A stretch of 64,000 nucleotides of DNA from Anabaena sp051781005 (GTDB lineage Bacteria > Cyanobacteriota > Cyanobacteriia > Cyanobacteriales > Nostocaceae): assembly GCF_051781005.1 (NCBI RefSeq), contig NZ_JBPWOA010000002.1, forward strand, positions 1-64,000. Reading direction: 5' to 3'. Made by a program: the position numbers and the translations under genes. Each line of letters opens with the position of its first letter. Within the stretch, counting starts at the first letter, position 1. Under the pieces are notes generated by a model. It ran no database searches, was not told the DNA's origin, and was given only the letters and a program-made list of their open reading frames with translations. Shown piece after piece: positions 25,533 to 34,302 of the stretch.

Positions 25533-27092
25533 ATGACCATAGAGGAATTACTAGCAAAATATGCGACGGGAGTTTTAGATTTTAGTGGCGCTTACCTACC
25601 AGAAGTTAACCTGAGTGGTGCTAAACTAACCGGCATTAATCTCAGCCAAGCTAATTTGAGCGTAGCTAACCTGAGTGGTGCGACTCTCAACGATGGTAAC
25701 TTCAGTGAAACTAAGTTCAATGTAGCCAGACTGAGTAGCGCCAATCTTTCTGGTTCTATTCTCAACAACTCTAGCCTCAACGTTGCCAATTTGATTCGAG
25801 CTGATCTCAGTCGCACTCAACTACGTCATGCTTCCTTTGTGCGAGCTGAGTTAATTCGCACTAATTTCAGTCGTGCTGATATGTGTGAGGCCAATCTCAA
25901 CCATGCTGACTTACGAGAAGCTACACTCCGACAAGCGAATCTCCGTTACGCCAATTTGAGTGAAGCCAACTTAAGAGGTGCTTGTCTTCAAGAAGCTAAT
26001 TTAGAAATGGCTAACTTAAACGCCTCTGATTTGACTTCCTGTGACTTGAGTGGAGCAAATTTACGAGACAGTGAACTCAGACAAGCCAATTTTTGTATGG
26101 CTAACCTTAGTGGAGCAGATTTAAGCGGGGTAAATCTTCGTTGGGCAGATTTGAGAGGTGCAAACCTGAGTTGGGCGGATTTGAGCGGAGCAAAACTGAG
26201 TGGAGCTAACTTAACCGGGGCGGACTTGAGTAATGCTAATTTAACAAATGCGAGTTTAGTACACGCTAACTTAACTCAGGCCAAATTAATTAAAGTTGAA
26301 TGGATGGGCGCTGACTTAACAGGCTGTACCTTAACTGGTTCTAAACTTTATGCTACCCCTCGTTTTGGTTTAAAAACTGAAGGTATCAAATGCGAATGGG
26401 TTGATTTGTCTGCTACAGGCGATCGCACAATCATTCAAAATTTTAATGGTGATGAATCAAGAGACTTTTTTAATGCCACTCCACCCACAATTCGCATTAT
26501 TGTTGATTTACCATTAGAGCATGAGGCGAATTTTGTTCTCGCTGGTGCTTATTACCAAATTGCTCAAGAATATGAGGCAATGATACAACCAGCTAGTGTG
26601 GAAAACGGCAGCCGCAGAACCGTTTTTACTTTTAGAGTAGATAGAGACGAAAATTTATTATCAACTGCTTTTATGGCAATTCTACCTTTTAAAGATGCCA
26701 GTGCCACTCAAAAAAATATCTACATGATGGTAGATATGATGCGTCAAGAAGCGATGAATAACCAGAGTTTTAAATCACCAGCACTTGTTAAAAAACTCAT
26801 CTTCCTACTAGAGGAAGCTATGCATAAATGTAAAAACATTAAACAGACGAAAAAAAATTTAGAAGTAGCGGCGAAATTAAAATTCTTTAAAGCACCAACC
26901 CAGACGATTTTAACAAATTCTAATGCTCAATGTTTGACTGTTTATGATCATCCCAACTTTGGGAAACGATTTGTGAATCGTACTATTATTACTTTAAATG
27001 ATGATAAATCTGATGAATCAGAATATATTATGCCTTCGTTAAAAATGACAATGGATTTTGTCAAAGGTTTTTATGTCATTAACCAGCAGTGA
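25533..27092 (+). CDS. Long pentapeptide-repeat protein with unknown C-terminal domain
   Basis: The 519-residue protein begins with a short helix (MTIEELLAKYATGVLDFSGA). About 50 A(N/D)LS-type pentapeptides (residues about 15-275) follow. A separate domain of about 230 residues (from RIIVDLPLEHEANFVLAGAYYQIAQEY onward) is not recognised. Part of it reads SNAQCLTVYDHPNFGKRFVNRTII. The N-terminus resembles other cyanobacterial pentapeptide proteins of the HetL kind, but heterocyst roles should not be assumed. The DUF1517 gene follows after 42 bp. Confidence 0.82.
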   Translation: MTIEELLAKYATGVLDFSGAYLPEVNLSGAKLTGINLSQANLSVANLSGATLNDGNFSETKFNVARLSSANLSGSILNNSSLNVANLIRADLSRTQLRHASFVRAELIRTNFSRADMCEANLNHADLREATLRQANLRYANLSEANLRGACLQEANLEMANLNASDLTSCDLSGANLRDSELRQANFCMANLSGADLSGVNLRWADLRGANLSWADLSGAKLSGANLTGADLSNANLTNASLVHANLTQAKLIKVEWMGADLTGCTLTGSKLYATPRFGLKTEGIKCEWVDLSATGDRTIIQNFNGDESRDFFNATPPTIRIIVDLPLEHEANFVLAGAYYQIAQEYEAMIQPASVENGSRRTVFTFRVDRDENLLSTAFMAILPFKDASATQKNIYMMVDMMRQEAMNNQSFKSPALVKKLIFLLEEAMHKCKNIKQTKKNLEVAAKLKFFKAPTQTILTNSNAQCLTVYDHPNFGKRFVNRTIITLNDDKSDESEYIMPSLKMTMDFVKGFYVINQQ

Positions 27093-27134
27093 TTGGTGAT
27101 AATTGCTCAATAAATAAATTACAGGAACAAGAAA

Positions 27135-27728
27135 ATGCGCGATCGCTTGAATCGAATGATGGGGAAAACTCGCTATGTCGTCTGTCGTCTATTCCTGCAC
27201 TTAAGCGGGGGTGAAGTAGCACCAGTTCTGGGTGTACTCAATCGTGCCGCACGGCAAGCAATGGCCGCTGAAGGCGATTTGGAAGTTTTGGGAGAAGAAT
27301 TGGTCACAATTTGCCAAAACCTCCTCCAATATGATGACTACTGGACATCAGCAGCTAATGAAGGTGATGTTTTTTGGAGTGAAGGAGAAGCAGGAGATTA
27401 TGTCAATGAATTATTTACCGACTCAGCCCAAAGATATCTCAGTGAACCAGATTTCAGTTCGGCATCTGGTTTCGATGAACCTTTATCTATCCCTGTCACC
27501 CGCAATGTAGTTGTCATGCTAACAGTGGCTTATGAGGGAGAAGTACCGCAATTAGAAACGGACCTTTCTAACATCCAGGCATTAAAAGAAGGTTTCAAAG
27601 CTATCATCAATCTGCACTACAAACATAACCTCCAAGCTATCCAAGTGCATTTTTCACCCGCCCAGTTAGGAGACGAACTGACTAACGATCAGTTATTGCA
27701 GTATTTTCCTGAATTGATTCCCTTATAA
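27135..27728 (+). CDS. DUF1517-family protein (soluble part only)
   Basis: The 197-residue protein matches the C-terminal part of DUF1517: RNVVVMLTVAYEGEVPQL, INLHYKHNLQAIQVHFSPAQ, and a final DQLLQYFPELIPL. Full-length family members have an N-terminal signal and Gly-rich section that this protein lacks. The lipoprotein-like gene downstream ends in a Gly/Ser-rich tail of a similar kind. Same-strand spacing of 42 bp from the pentapeptide gene suggests co-transcription. Function unknown. Confidence 0.7.
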   Translation: MRDRLNRMMGKTRYVVCRLFLHLSGGEVAPVLGVLNRAARQAMAAEGDLEVLGEELVTICQNLLQYDDYWTSAANEGDVFWSEGEAGDYVNELFTDSAQRYLSEPDFSSASGFDEPLSIPVTRNVVVMLTVAYEGEVPQLETDLSNIQALKEGFKAIINLHYKHNLQAIQVHFSPAQLGDELTNDQLLQYFPELIPL

Positions 27729-27784
27729 CTTTTTGGTTAGTCTATATTTACCACCTGCAAAGATCACTTTAGGAAAATCATGTA

Positions 27785-28669
27785 ATGCTCATGACCATAG
27801 CACGTAAATTTACAGTCATCTTTTTATCTCTGACCTTGTGCTTAACAACCGTCGCCTGCGGAGGTGGAAACCAAACTACATCTTCATCTGGAACGAAAAA
27901 TGTTAGCCAAACTGCTACCCCTACCAAGATAAGTGATGGACAGTATCCTGTACAACAAGCCACTTATAACGATGCCAACGGGGAGTATACGCTGTTTTTA
28001 CTCAATAGTCAGCCCCCAACCTTTGCTACCGAAAAATTACAAATGGCACGGCTGACTGATGAAGAAATCAAAGAGGGTAAAAAAACTTACTTAAAAGTAG
28101 AAAAAGGAGAACCAGCTTTATACCTGACAGAAGATTTTAAAATTGAGTACGTTCATAACGTCACTGAAACCAAAACTAATCCCCAAACAGGACAACAGGA
28201 AACCGTTGTTGTTCGCCGAGAATCTAACTTCTGGACACCCTTTGCCGCTTCTTTAGCTGGTAACGTCGCAGGTCAAGCAATTGGTAGTCTTTTATTTAGA
28301 CCTCAGTACTATGTGCCTCCTGTTTATCAGTCAGGTGGGATTATGAGTGGTTACGGTGGATATGGTTCTACCTATGACCAAGCGGTTTCCAGCTATCGCA
28401 CTCGCTACAATGAACCACCCGCAGCCGTGAGAAATCGCACTGCTTTCCGCACTACGGGGACAATTAGAAATCCCTCTAGACAGGTTCGGACGACACCCCG
28501 CACAAATACAGGTAGAGCGACTGGTTCCGGTTTTGGTGGTAGTACCCTCCGTCCTTCCGGTAACTCTAACTCTACTCCTCGTCGCAATTCTGGTAGTAGT
28601 TTTGGTAGTGGTGGACGTTCTTCTGGTAGCCGGTCTTCTGGATTTGGTAGTAGAAGCAGAAGAAGGTAA
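27785..28669 (+). CDS. Putative lipoprotein with Gly/Ser/Arg-rich tail
   Basis: The 294-residue protein has a signal peptide ending in a lipobox (LCLTTVACGGG), so it is probably lipid-anchored. A central domain (YPVQQATYNDANGEYTLFLL...FKIEYVHNVTETKTNPQTGQ) is followed by a hydrophobic AASLAGNVAGQAIGSLLF stretch. The long low-complexity tail is rich in G, S, R and T. ATG at 27785 or 27791 is possible. It is third in the group with the pentapeptide and DUF1517 genes. The family is not recognised. Confidence 0.75.
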   Translation: MLMTIARKFTVIFLSLTLCLTTVACGGGNQTTSSSGTKNVSQTATPTKISDGQYPVQQATYNDANGEYTLFLLNSQPPTFATEKLQMARLTDEEIKEGKKTYLKVEKGEPALYLTEDFKIEYVHNVTETKTNPQTGQQETVVVRRESNFWTPFAASLAGNVAGQAIGSLLFRPQYYVPPVYQSGGIMSGYGGYGSTYDQAVSSYRTRYNEPPAAVRNRTAFRTTGTIRNPSRQVRTTPRTNTGRATGSGFGGSTLRPSGNSNSTPRRNSGSSFGSGGRSSGSRSSGFGSRSRRR

Positions 28670-28700
28670 TTCGTAATTCGTAATTCGTAATTCGTAATTA
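28667..28700. repeat. AATTCGTA short tandem repeat
   Basis: Four copies of the octamer start at the stop codon of the lipoprotein gene. Similar arrays lie at 37050-37090 and, inverted, at 39530-39560 and 50980-51020. Confidence 0.85.
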
Positions 28701-28732
28701 TTAGCCCAATTACAAATTACGAGTTCGTTTTT

Positions 28733-29791
28733 TTAAACTGCTACAGCAGCAGGTTGCGGCCAGCGTCCCATGACTTTGGTAATCACTGCCAACTCTTGCA
28801 TCAAATGATCAAACTTGTCTGGTGTCAAAGATTGAGGCCCGTCAGATAAGGCTTTGGCAGGATTGGGATGTACCTCAATCATGAGAGAATCAGTACCAGC
28901 TGCGATCGCAGCCATAGCCATAGAAGGAACAAATTCAGACCAACCAGTACCATGACTGGGATCAATCATAATTGGTAGGTGAGTTAGCTTTCTCAACACA
29001 GGCACAACCGACAAATCTAGAGTATTGCGGGTATACTGGCGGTCAAAAGTTCTAATTCCCCGTTCACACAAAATCACATTAGGATTACCCGCAGCCAGAA
29101 TATACTCAGCCGCCATTAACCAGTCTTCAATTGTCGCCGCCATGCCTCGTTTTAAAAGAACTGGTTTCGGTTGCGCCCCAACTTTCTTCAGCATGGAGAA
29201 ATTCTGCATATTTCTCGCACCCACTTGGATGACATCAGCAACTTCCCCAATTTTCTCCAAGTCTTCAGTATCCATAACTTCGGTAATAATGCCAAGTCCG
29301 CTGACTTCCCGCGCCTTAGCTAACAATTCCAAAGCACTTTCGCCGTGACCTTGAAAAGCATAAGGTGAAGTCCGGGGTTTGTATGCCCCACCACGCAAAA
29401 ACTTAGCGCCCGCAGTCTTAACACGCCGAGCCGTCTCCACAATCATTTCTTCATTTTCTACAGAGCAAGGCCCTGCCACAACGACCAAAGGATGATGTTG
29501 ACCAAAGACCACATTTCCATCGGGAGTCTTCACCACCACCTCCGAAGCTTCCCCATGACGGAACTGCCGACTAGCCCGCTTGTAGGGTACTTCTACTCGT
29601 AAAACTTGCTCAATCCATTGGCTCAGTTCCTGAATTTGCAAGGGGTCTAAATTAGCAGTTTCACCTACTAGAGCTATTACTACCTTATGCTTGCCAATGA
29701 TTTTTTCTGGTGTTAATCCCCAGCTAGTTAATTCTTCTTCAACACGGTCTATCTCAGCTTGTGGGGAACCAACTTTCATAACAACAATCAT
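28733..29791 (-). CDS. aroF: 3-deoxy-7-phosphoheptulonate synthase (DAHP synthase)
   Basis: The 352-residue enzyme is of the class I-beta type. An N-terminal ferredoxin-like regulatory domain (MIVVMKVGSPQAEIDRVEEELTSWG to about residue 75) is followed by the TIM barrel. Barrel motifs are VAGPCSVENEE, RGGAYKPRTSPYAFQG, GIITEVMD, VGARNMQNF, VLLKRGMAATIEDW, CERGIRTFD and IMIDPSHGTGW. It condenses phosphoenolpyruvate and erythrose-4-phosphate to start aromatic amino-acid synthesis. The N-terminal domain usually mediates feedback control by tyrosine or phenylalanine. Confidence 0.95.
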   Translation of the reverse strand: MIVVMKVGSPQAEIDRVEEELTSWGLTPEKIIGKHKVVIALVGETANLDPLQIQELSQWIEQVLRVEVPYKRASRQFRHGEASEVVVKTPDGNVVFGQHHPLVVVAGPCSVENEEMIVETARRVKTAGAKFLRGGAYKPRTSPYAFQGHGESALELLAKAREVSGLGIITEVMDTEDLEKIGEVADVIQVGARNMQNFSMLKKVGAQPKPVLLKRGMAATIEDWLMAAEYILAAGNPNVILCERGIRTFDRQYTRNTLDLSVVPVLRKLTHLPIMIDPSHGTGWSEFVPSMAMAAIAAGTDSLMIEVHPNPAKALSDGPQSLTPDKFDHLMQELAVITKVMGRWPQPAAVAV

Positions 29792-30805
29792 GTTAAAGTT
29801 CCTATGTATTTGGGTAAATTATTTAGCGATTCAGTAATTTTGATTTAGTAAGAATTTAGGAGTCAGAGGAATATTTACTAAGGGGATACTAAAAAATAAA
29901 TTATCCAATTTCACTGCATCAAAACGACTTTTTCCTCCCCCTGTTAGAAAGCTCTCTGCCTGAATCCCAACGACAATTTTTAACGCCAACCTAATCCCGT
30001 ATTTCTCACAAACAATGTAATCGCAATTTGTATAACCCGGATAAAGAATCGGTTTCAGGCATTTTTTACGGGGTTGATTTTTGATGCAGTGTGAAACTCC
30101 AGAATCCGGATTTTATAAGGGTTTGAGAATTTTGGTGAGAAATTCGGGCTAATTAGTGCGGTGCGTCAGATAGAGAAAATCTGTTGTGTGCTAAATTATT
30201 CGGGTCTGACGTGGTTGGTGAGCTTGCCGAACCACACCCTACAAGAGATAAAATCCATAATCCATATTTGATAGATTTTGTCAATGCGTAAGTCCTATAT
30301 TTATAAGTCCCTAAATACTTGAGGTGCATTTAATTTTTGCCCAGTGGAATTACTAAATAGGGCTTGCTGAATAAACCAAAAACCTAGATATATCAACAGT
30401 CTCAGGCTGAAAAAAGTAGGAGAAGGTGCAAGAAATAAGCGATGAAATCATCAAAAACCGTTCATTTACCCAGATTTGAGAATATTCTGATCTACTTCTA
30501 ATTCTTCCTCCTGACTCCTGACTCCTGACTGGTTGGTGAGCGAAGTCGAACCACTGACTCCTAGCTCTAACGGAAAGACTTTTATGCCTAACGGCACGCT
30601 ACGCGAACAGCAAGCTCTAAATAATTAAACGAGAAAATATATTAAAAAAAATGTAGCGCTCGGTACTTTCTTCTGAATATTGGGTATAAACAAGACGATA
30701 TATATTTTTCTTAATATTGATGTTGAAGTGATAAAATTTCAACTTCAACATTCATTCTTCAATTTACCCAATATTGCAGTTATCTGGATACCTGAGCGCC
30801 GATTC
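29792..30805. other. About 1 kb gene-free region with dispersed repeats
   Basis: No credible gene. It holds a lone AGGACTTACGCA-type end (30285-30299), two copies of a TGGTTGGTGAGC...GAACCAC repeat (near 30212 and 30531), and three copies of CCTGACT (30505-30530). A small frame at 30680-30877 overlaps the end of the convergent PAM68-like gene and is rejected. Confidence 0.6.
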
Positions 30806-31276
30806 TCAGACGTTCTTGCTGCGAGTTTCGCGCCAAACCTCGATCATCCTTCCCCAGTTGGTACTAAACTCACCTAAACCTATTAAATTTCCAGGTCTTT
30901 CTTCATCCCAAGAAGCAGAAAGAACACCATAGGTTATCCCCAATACCCCTAAACCAAATAATCCCATATTCACCAATAACACAGCGATGGGAGGTAGTTG
31001 GATGTGGGCATATATGACCAGTAGATAACTAGCAACAAGACTGACAATACCCAAAGTTGTGGGTACACCACAAAACACAGCCACTCGGCGGATCATCCGT
31101 TGGCTGACAACCTCAGGAATAGCCATTTCTTCCTTGGTGAAGGGTGGCTGCTTTTGCGTCTGTTTACCAGACTCCTGTGGCTTGGGGGCGGGTTGAGTTT
31201 TAGCCTTTACTGGTTTTGGGCGCTTTTTGTTTGGCTCAAAAGGTAAGCGACTACGTTCTGATTCTTCAGCAGGCAT
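30806..31276 (-). CDS. PAM68-like (DUF3464) photosystem II assembly protein
   Basis: From the ATG at 31276 the protein is 156 residues. It has a Lys/Pro/Gln-rich soluble N-terminus, an IPEVVSQRMIRRVAVFCGVP segment, two membrane helices (TTLGIVSLVASYLLVI and IAVLLVNMGLFGLGVLGITYG), and a C-terminal SASWDEERPGNLIGLGEF block. This is the PAM68/DUF3464 pattern (Synechocystis homologue Sll0933), linked to early photosystem II and CP47 assembly. AGGAA precedes the ATG. It follows rpsO with a gap of about 12 bp, so they are co-transcribed. Confidence 0.85.
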   Translation of the reverse strand: MPAEESERSRLPFEPNKKRPKPVKAKTQPAPKPQESGKQTQKQPPFTKEEMAIPEVVSQRMIRRVAVFCGVPTTLGIVSLVASYLLVIYAHIQLPPIAVLLVNMGLFGLGVLGITYGVLSASWDEERPGNLIGLGEFSTNWGRMIEVWRETRSKNV

Positions 31277-31288
31277 AAGCAGCAATTC

Positions 31289-31558
31289 CTAACCACGAAT
31301 ACCGAGACGAGCAATCAGAGCTTGATACTTTTCCCGACTGTCCTTTTGGATATAGCTGAGAAGACGCTTGCGTTGTCCAATCATCTTCAATAATCCTCTG
31401 CGGGAGGAATGGTCTTTCTTATTAGCTTGGAGATGTTGACTGAGGCGGTTAATGCGATCAGTCAACATAGCGATTTGGACATCGGCCGAACCGGTGTCGG
31501 TTTCATGGACTTGGTAGCCAGAAATGAGTTCTTGTTTGCGCTGTTGCGTCAGAGCCAT
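31289..31558 (-). CDS. rpsO: Small ribosomal subunit protein uS15
   Basis: An 89-residue protein of standard length: MALTQQRKQELISGYQVHETDTGSADVQIAMLTDRI, HLQANKKDHSSRRGLLKMIGQRKRLLSYI and a C-terminal YQALIARLGIRG. uS15 binds 16S rRNA early in assembly of the small subunit. The downstream gene is the PAM68-like protein, an arrangement that ties a ribosomal gene to photosystem biogenesis. Confidence 0.97.
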   Translation of the reverse strand: MALTQQRKQELISGYQVHETDTGSADVQIAMLTDRINRLSQHLQANKKDHSSRRGLLKMIGQRKRLLSYIQKDSREKYQALIARLGIRG

Positions 31559-31881
31559 GAGCGATTAAATTGTGATTTTTTCTAAATGTATGCAGCAGTC
31601 TCCCATAATATCACAGCCTTCAATCTGTGTGGTGAATTAGCTTTGTGACTACTGAGATGCTGGCTTTTGAGCAATTTGCTCTTCTCAATGCGATCCCTAT
31701 GGTTATATTTCCTCTACAAACCCATGTAAAAATTATAAATAAACCTCAGCGACCCTCTGCGTTAAAAAAAGCGCGTAGCGCGACCTAGGAATCGCATCCT
31801 CAGAACAAAGAAATGCGATCGCTTTCGGCAGTTACCTTCATGCGATCGCATCCTGCGGGGCGTAGCCCATCGCTCTTCCTA
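31559..31881. other. Intergenic with HIP1 sites, no gene
   Basis: The gap between ctaB and rpsO holds three GCGATCGC-like sites near 31790-31865 and small GCGTAGCGC-type palindromes, but no ORF or clear terminator. Confidence 0.5.
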
Positions 31882-32826
31882 CTAACTAAACAGATTAACC
31901 ACAGCACTTACCAAACTGTGAGTAATCGGTAAACTATCAACCACCATCGCCAGACACAACAGCATCATGTAGGAGATGGAATAAAGAAACAACTCTCTAG
32001 CTGTAGTCCTATCTTCGGGATTTTGCAGCAAGCGCCAGGCTTTGTGAACAAATATTCCCCCCAATGTCAAAGCCACAAAGGCATAGACAACACCACTGGC
32101 GTGTAAAGGATAAAACAATAGTACTGTGGCAGTTACGGTAATCACCGTGTAATACCAAATTTGCCGTACTGTGGCTTCATCACCTGCTACCACCGGTAAC
32201 ATAGGTATGCCCACCTTGGCGTAATCATCACGAATCATCAAAGCCAAAGCCCAGAAATGAGGCGGAGTCCATAAAAAGACGATCGCAAAAATTAGCCAGG
32301 CCGCCCAGCTTAAAGTATCTGTTACAGCCGCCCAACCGACTAAAGCTGGGATTGCTCCCGCAGCACCACCAATGACGATATTTTGAGTGCTGTGGCGTTT
32401 CAGCCAGTGGGTATAGACCAAAATGTAAAAAATAATGCCAGAAAAAGCCAAAAGTGCTGCTAATAAATTTGCAAATACTGTGAGGATGGTAAAAGAACCA
32501 ACAGCCAGAGCGATCGCAAAAATTAAAGCATCACGGGGCTGAACCCTACCAGAAGGCATAGGACGATGGCGCGTCCGTTCCATGTCGTAATCTATATCTC
32601 GGTCATAGATACAGTTAATCGTCTGAGCGCTAGCAGCAGCCAAAGTACCACCAATCAGTGTTACTAGCAACAGCAAAGGGTCTACTTGTCCCTGAGCAGC
32701 AATCCACATACTTCCAGCAGTGGTAATTAACAGCAACGGAATAATCCGTGGCTTAGTTAGCTGGTAGTAGCTTTGAATTACTTGTAAAAATGTATCGTGG
32801 TGGCGAGAGACATTAGTCTCAATCAT
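31882..32826 (-). CDS. ctaB: Protoheme IX farnesyltransferase (heme O synthase)
   Basis: From the ATG at 32826 the protein is 314 residues with about nine membrane helices. The UbiA-type Asp-rich motif NCIYDRDIDYDMERTRHRP and the second conserved loop around MIRDDYAKVGIPMLP are intact. It attaches a farnesyl chain to heme b to make heme O for the oxidase encoded by ctaCDE nearby. AGGAAG lies about 10 nt before this ATG; the upstream in-frame ATG at 32856 is less well placed. It follows ctaA on the same strand, separated by a tandem-repeat array. Confidence 0.93.
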   Translation of the reverse strand: MIETNVSRHHDTFLQVIQSYYQLTKPRIIPLLLITTAGSMWIAAQGQVDPLLLLVTLIGGTLAAASAQTINCIYDRDIDYDMERTRHRPMPSGRVQPRDALIFAIALAVGSFTILTVFANLLAALLAFSGIIFYILVYTHWLKRHSTQNIVIGGAAGAIPALVGWAAVTDTLSWAAWLIFAIVFLWTPPHFWALALMIRDDYAKVGIPMLPVVAGDEATVRQIWYYTVITVTATVLLFYPLHASGVVYAFVALTLGGIFVHKAWRLLQNPEDRTTARELFLYSISYMMLLCLAMVVDSLPITHSLVSAVVNLFS

Positions 32827-32886
32827 GTTGGCTCTACTTCCTTTCTCAGTTATCAATTATCAGGTGATAGGGAATAGAGGTGAATT

Positions 32887-32947
32887 TTACCCATTACCCA
32901 TTACCCATTACCCATTACCCATTACCAATCACCAATCACCAATTACC
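32887..32947. repeat. CCCATTA / CCAATCA short tandem repeats between ctaA and ctaB
   Basis: TACCCAT heptamers repeat about five times, then ACCAATC and ACCAATT variants. This fills most of the gap between two genes of one pathway. Confidence 0.85.
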
Positions 32948-32963
32948 AGCCACAACTACATAA

Positions 32964-33890
32964 CTAGCAACTTGGGTGACTAAGTGTTCTGTCGCGGAGT
33001 GATAAAACTGTGAACACCACCAAAGTACCCAGCAAAGTAGCACCTACAGCTTGGTGAGTCACAGTCAGAGGTTCAACTTGTAGATGTAGCCGGAAAGTGG
33101 CAACTCCCAACAGCAGTTGTAAAATCAACAGGCTACCAGCCATATTTGCCAGTCGGCGCAAAGCTGGATGTAAAGCGGGTGTCCGCCAAGAGATAAAAAC
33201 TATTGCCAAAATAGCCACCGTTGGCGGTAGCAAACCCACAATATGGCTGTACATCACTCCACAAAGTTGAGAATCACCAAAACATTGGTGTGCAGCCCAG
33301 CGAGAACCGACAACAGCCCCTAGTAAACTTTGTAGGTAAACGAAAATAGAGGCAATTAAACCCACCCAAGGCAGCTTACCAACCGTTCCCGTCCCTTGAT
33401 ATGGGCTAAGAGCCGTACCGATGACTAAGAGAGTAGTGAAAAACAATAGCGCCGTTCCTAAATGGGCGGTAACAATATCAAACCGCAACAATTCGGTGAC
33501 GGTAAGTCCCCCCAAAACGCCTTGAAAGACGATTAAAAACAGGGCAAATGTAGAAGCCCAAGGTAGCCAGTTGGGTAAAACACGACGATGCCACCAGGAT
33601 AAACCCGAAAGTGCGATCGCGCTAAAACCAATCAAAGCTGCATCTAATCTGTGAAACCACTCCAAAAACACCTGGAGATTCATTTGCTTGGCTGGCACCA
33701 ATTCCCCATAGCACAGAGGCCAATCGGGGCAAGCAAGTCCAGCATTCATCACGCGGGTGGCACTGCCTATGGCCATCAAAATCAAGGTGGCTATGCAAAT
33801 CTTCCACACCAAGCGACGAATTACTTCCTTGGGGCTATTGTGTTGGGCTGCCGCTTCATTTTGTTGTTGTAGGACAAATTCGTTCATCAA
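32964..33890 (-). CDS. ctaA: Heme A synthase (COX15/CtaA)
   Basis: The 308-residue protein has about eight membrane helices in two related halves. Heme-ligand His residues sit in EWFHRLDA, VTAHLGTALL, YSHIVGLL and VTHQAVGATLL. A NAGLACPDWPLC motif holds the Cys pair, and AAHQCFGDSQLC is the second Cys-containing loop. It oxidises the C8 methyl group of heme O to give heme A. It is divergent from the ctaC-D-E operon. Confidence 0.93.
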   Translation of the reverse strand: MMNEFVLQQQNEAAAQHNSPKEVIRRLVWKICIATLILMAIGSATRVMNAGLACPDWPLCYGELVPAKQMNLQVFLEWFHRLDAALIGFSAIALSGLSWWHRRVLPNWLPWASTFALFLIVFQGVLGGLTVTELLRFDIVTAHLGTALLFFTTLLVIGTALSPYQGTGTVGKLPWVGLIASIFVYLQSLLGAVVGSRWAAHQCFGDSQLCGVMYSHIVGLLPPTVAILAIVFISWRTPALHPALRRLANMAGSLLILQLLLGVATFRLHLQVEPLTVTHQAVGATLLGTLVVFTVLSLRDRTLSHPSC

Positions 33891-34302
33891 CGATACCTTC
33901 CGCCCGCTTGAGGTAGATATTCTTATAAATTATCTATTCTGAGTCAATCCAGACCTATCTACACCCTAACGTATGAGCTAAGATTTATAGATTGGCTTCC
34001 GCTTTTACTTATACTTTGAATCACTTCAGGTACTTTTATCTGTAAGATTTAGGTATTTTTTAAGATATGAATAATTAATTAATGGCAATTCTTAAGAATT
34101 TACTAAAATTTTCGGAAAATTCTTCTATATAATTGTCATTTTTTGTTAGCAATATCACATAAATCCCTTTTACTCAAGATTACTCAACTTATTAAAAAAA
34201 TTAATAAAAATTTCAGAGATTAAGACCCCATATTTTATAGTCTGCACTACCTTAGTAAGTGAGTGACTTTGAAATAACGTAGTAAATTCAGTTAAGTAAG
34301 CC
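33891..34302. promoter_or_regulatory. Divergent promoter region between ctaA and ctaC
   Basis: About 410 bp, very AT-rich (34060-34230), must carry promoters for the heme A and oxidase operons in opposite directions. I could not assign confident -35/-10 pairs or a known operator. Confidence 0.4.

Noticed and set aside
30680..30877. 65-residue frame in the gap after aroF
   Set aside because: It overlaps the end of the PAM68-like gene on the other strand and has no recognisable content.
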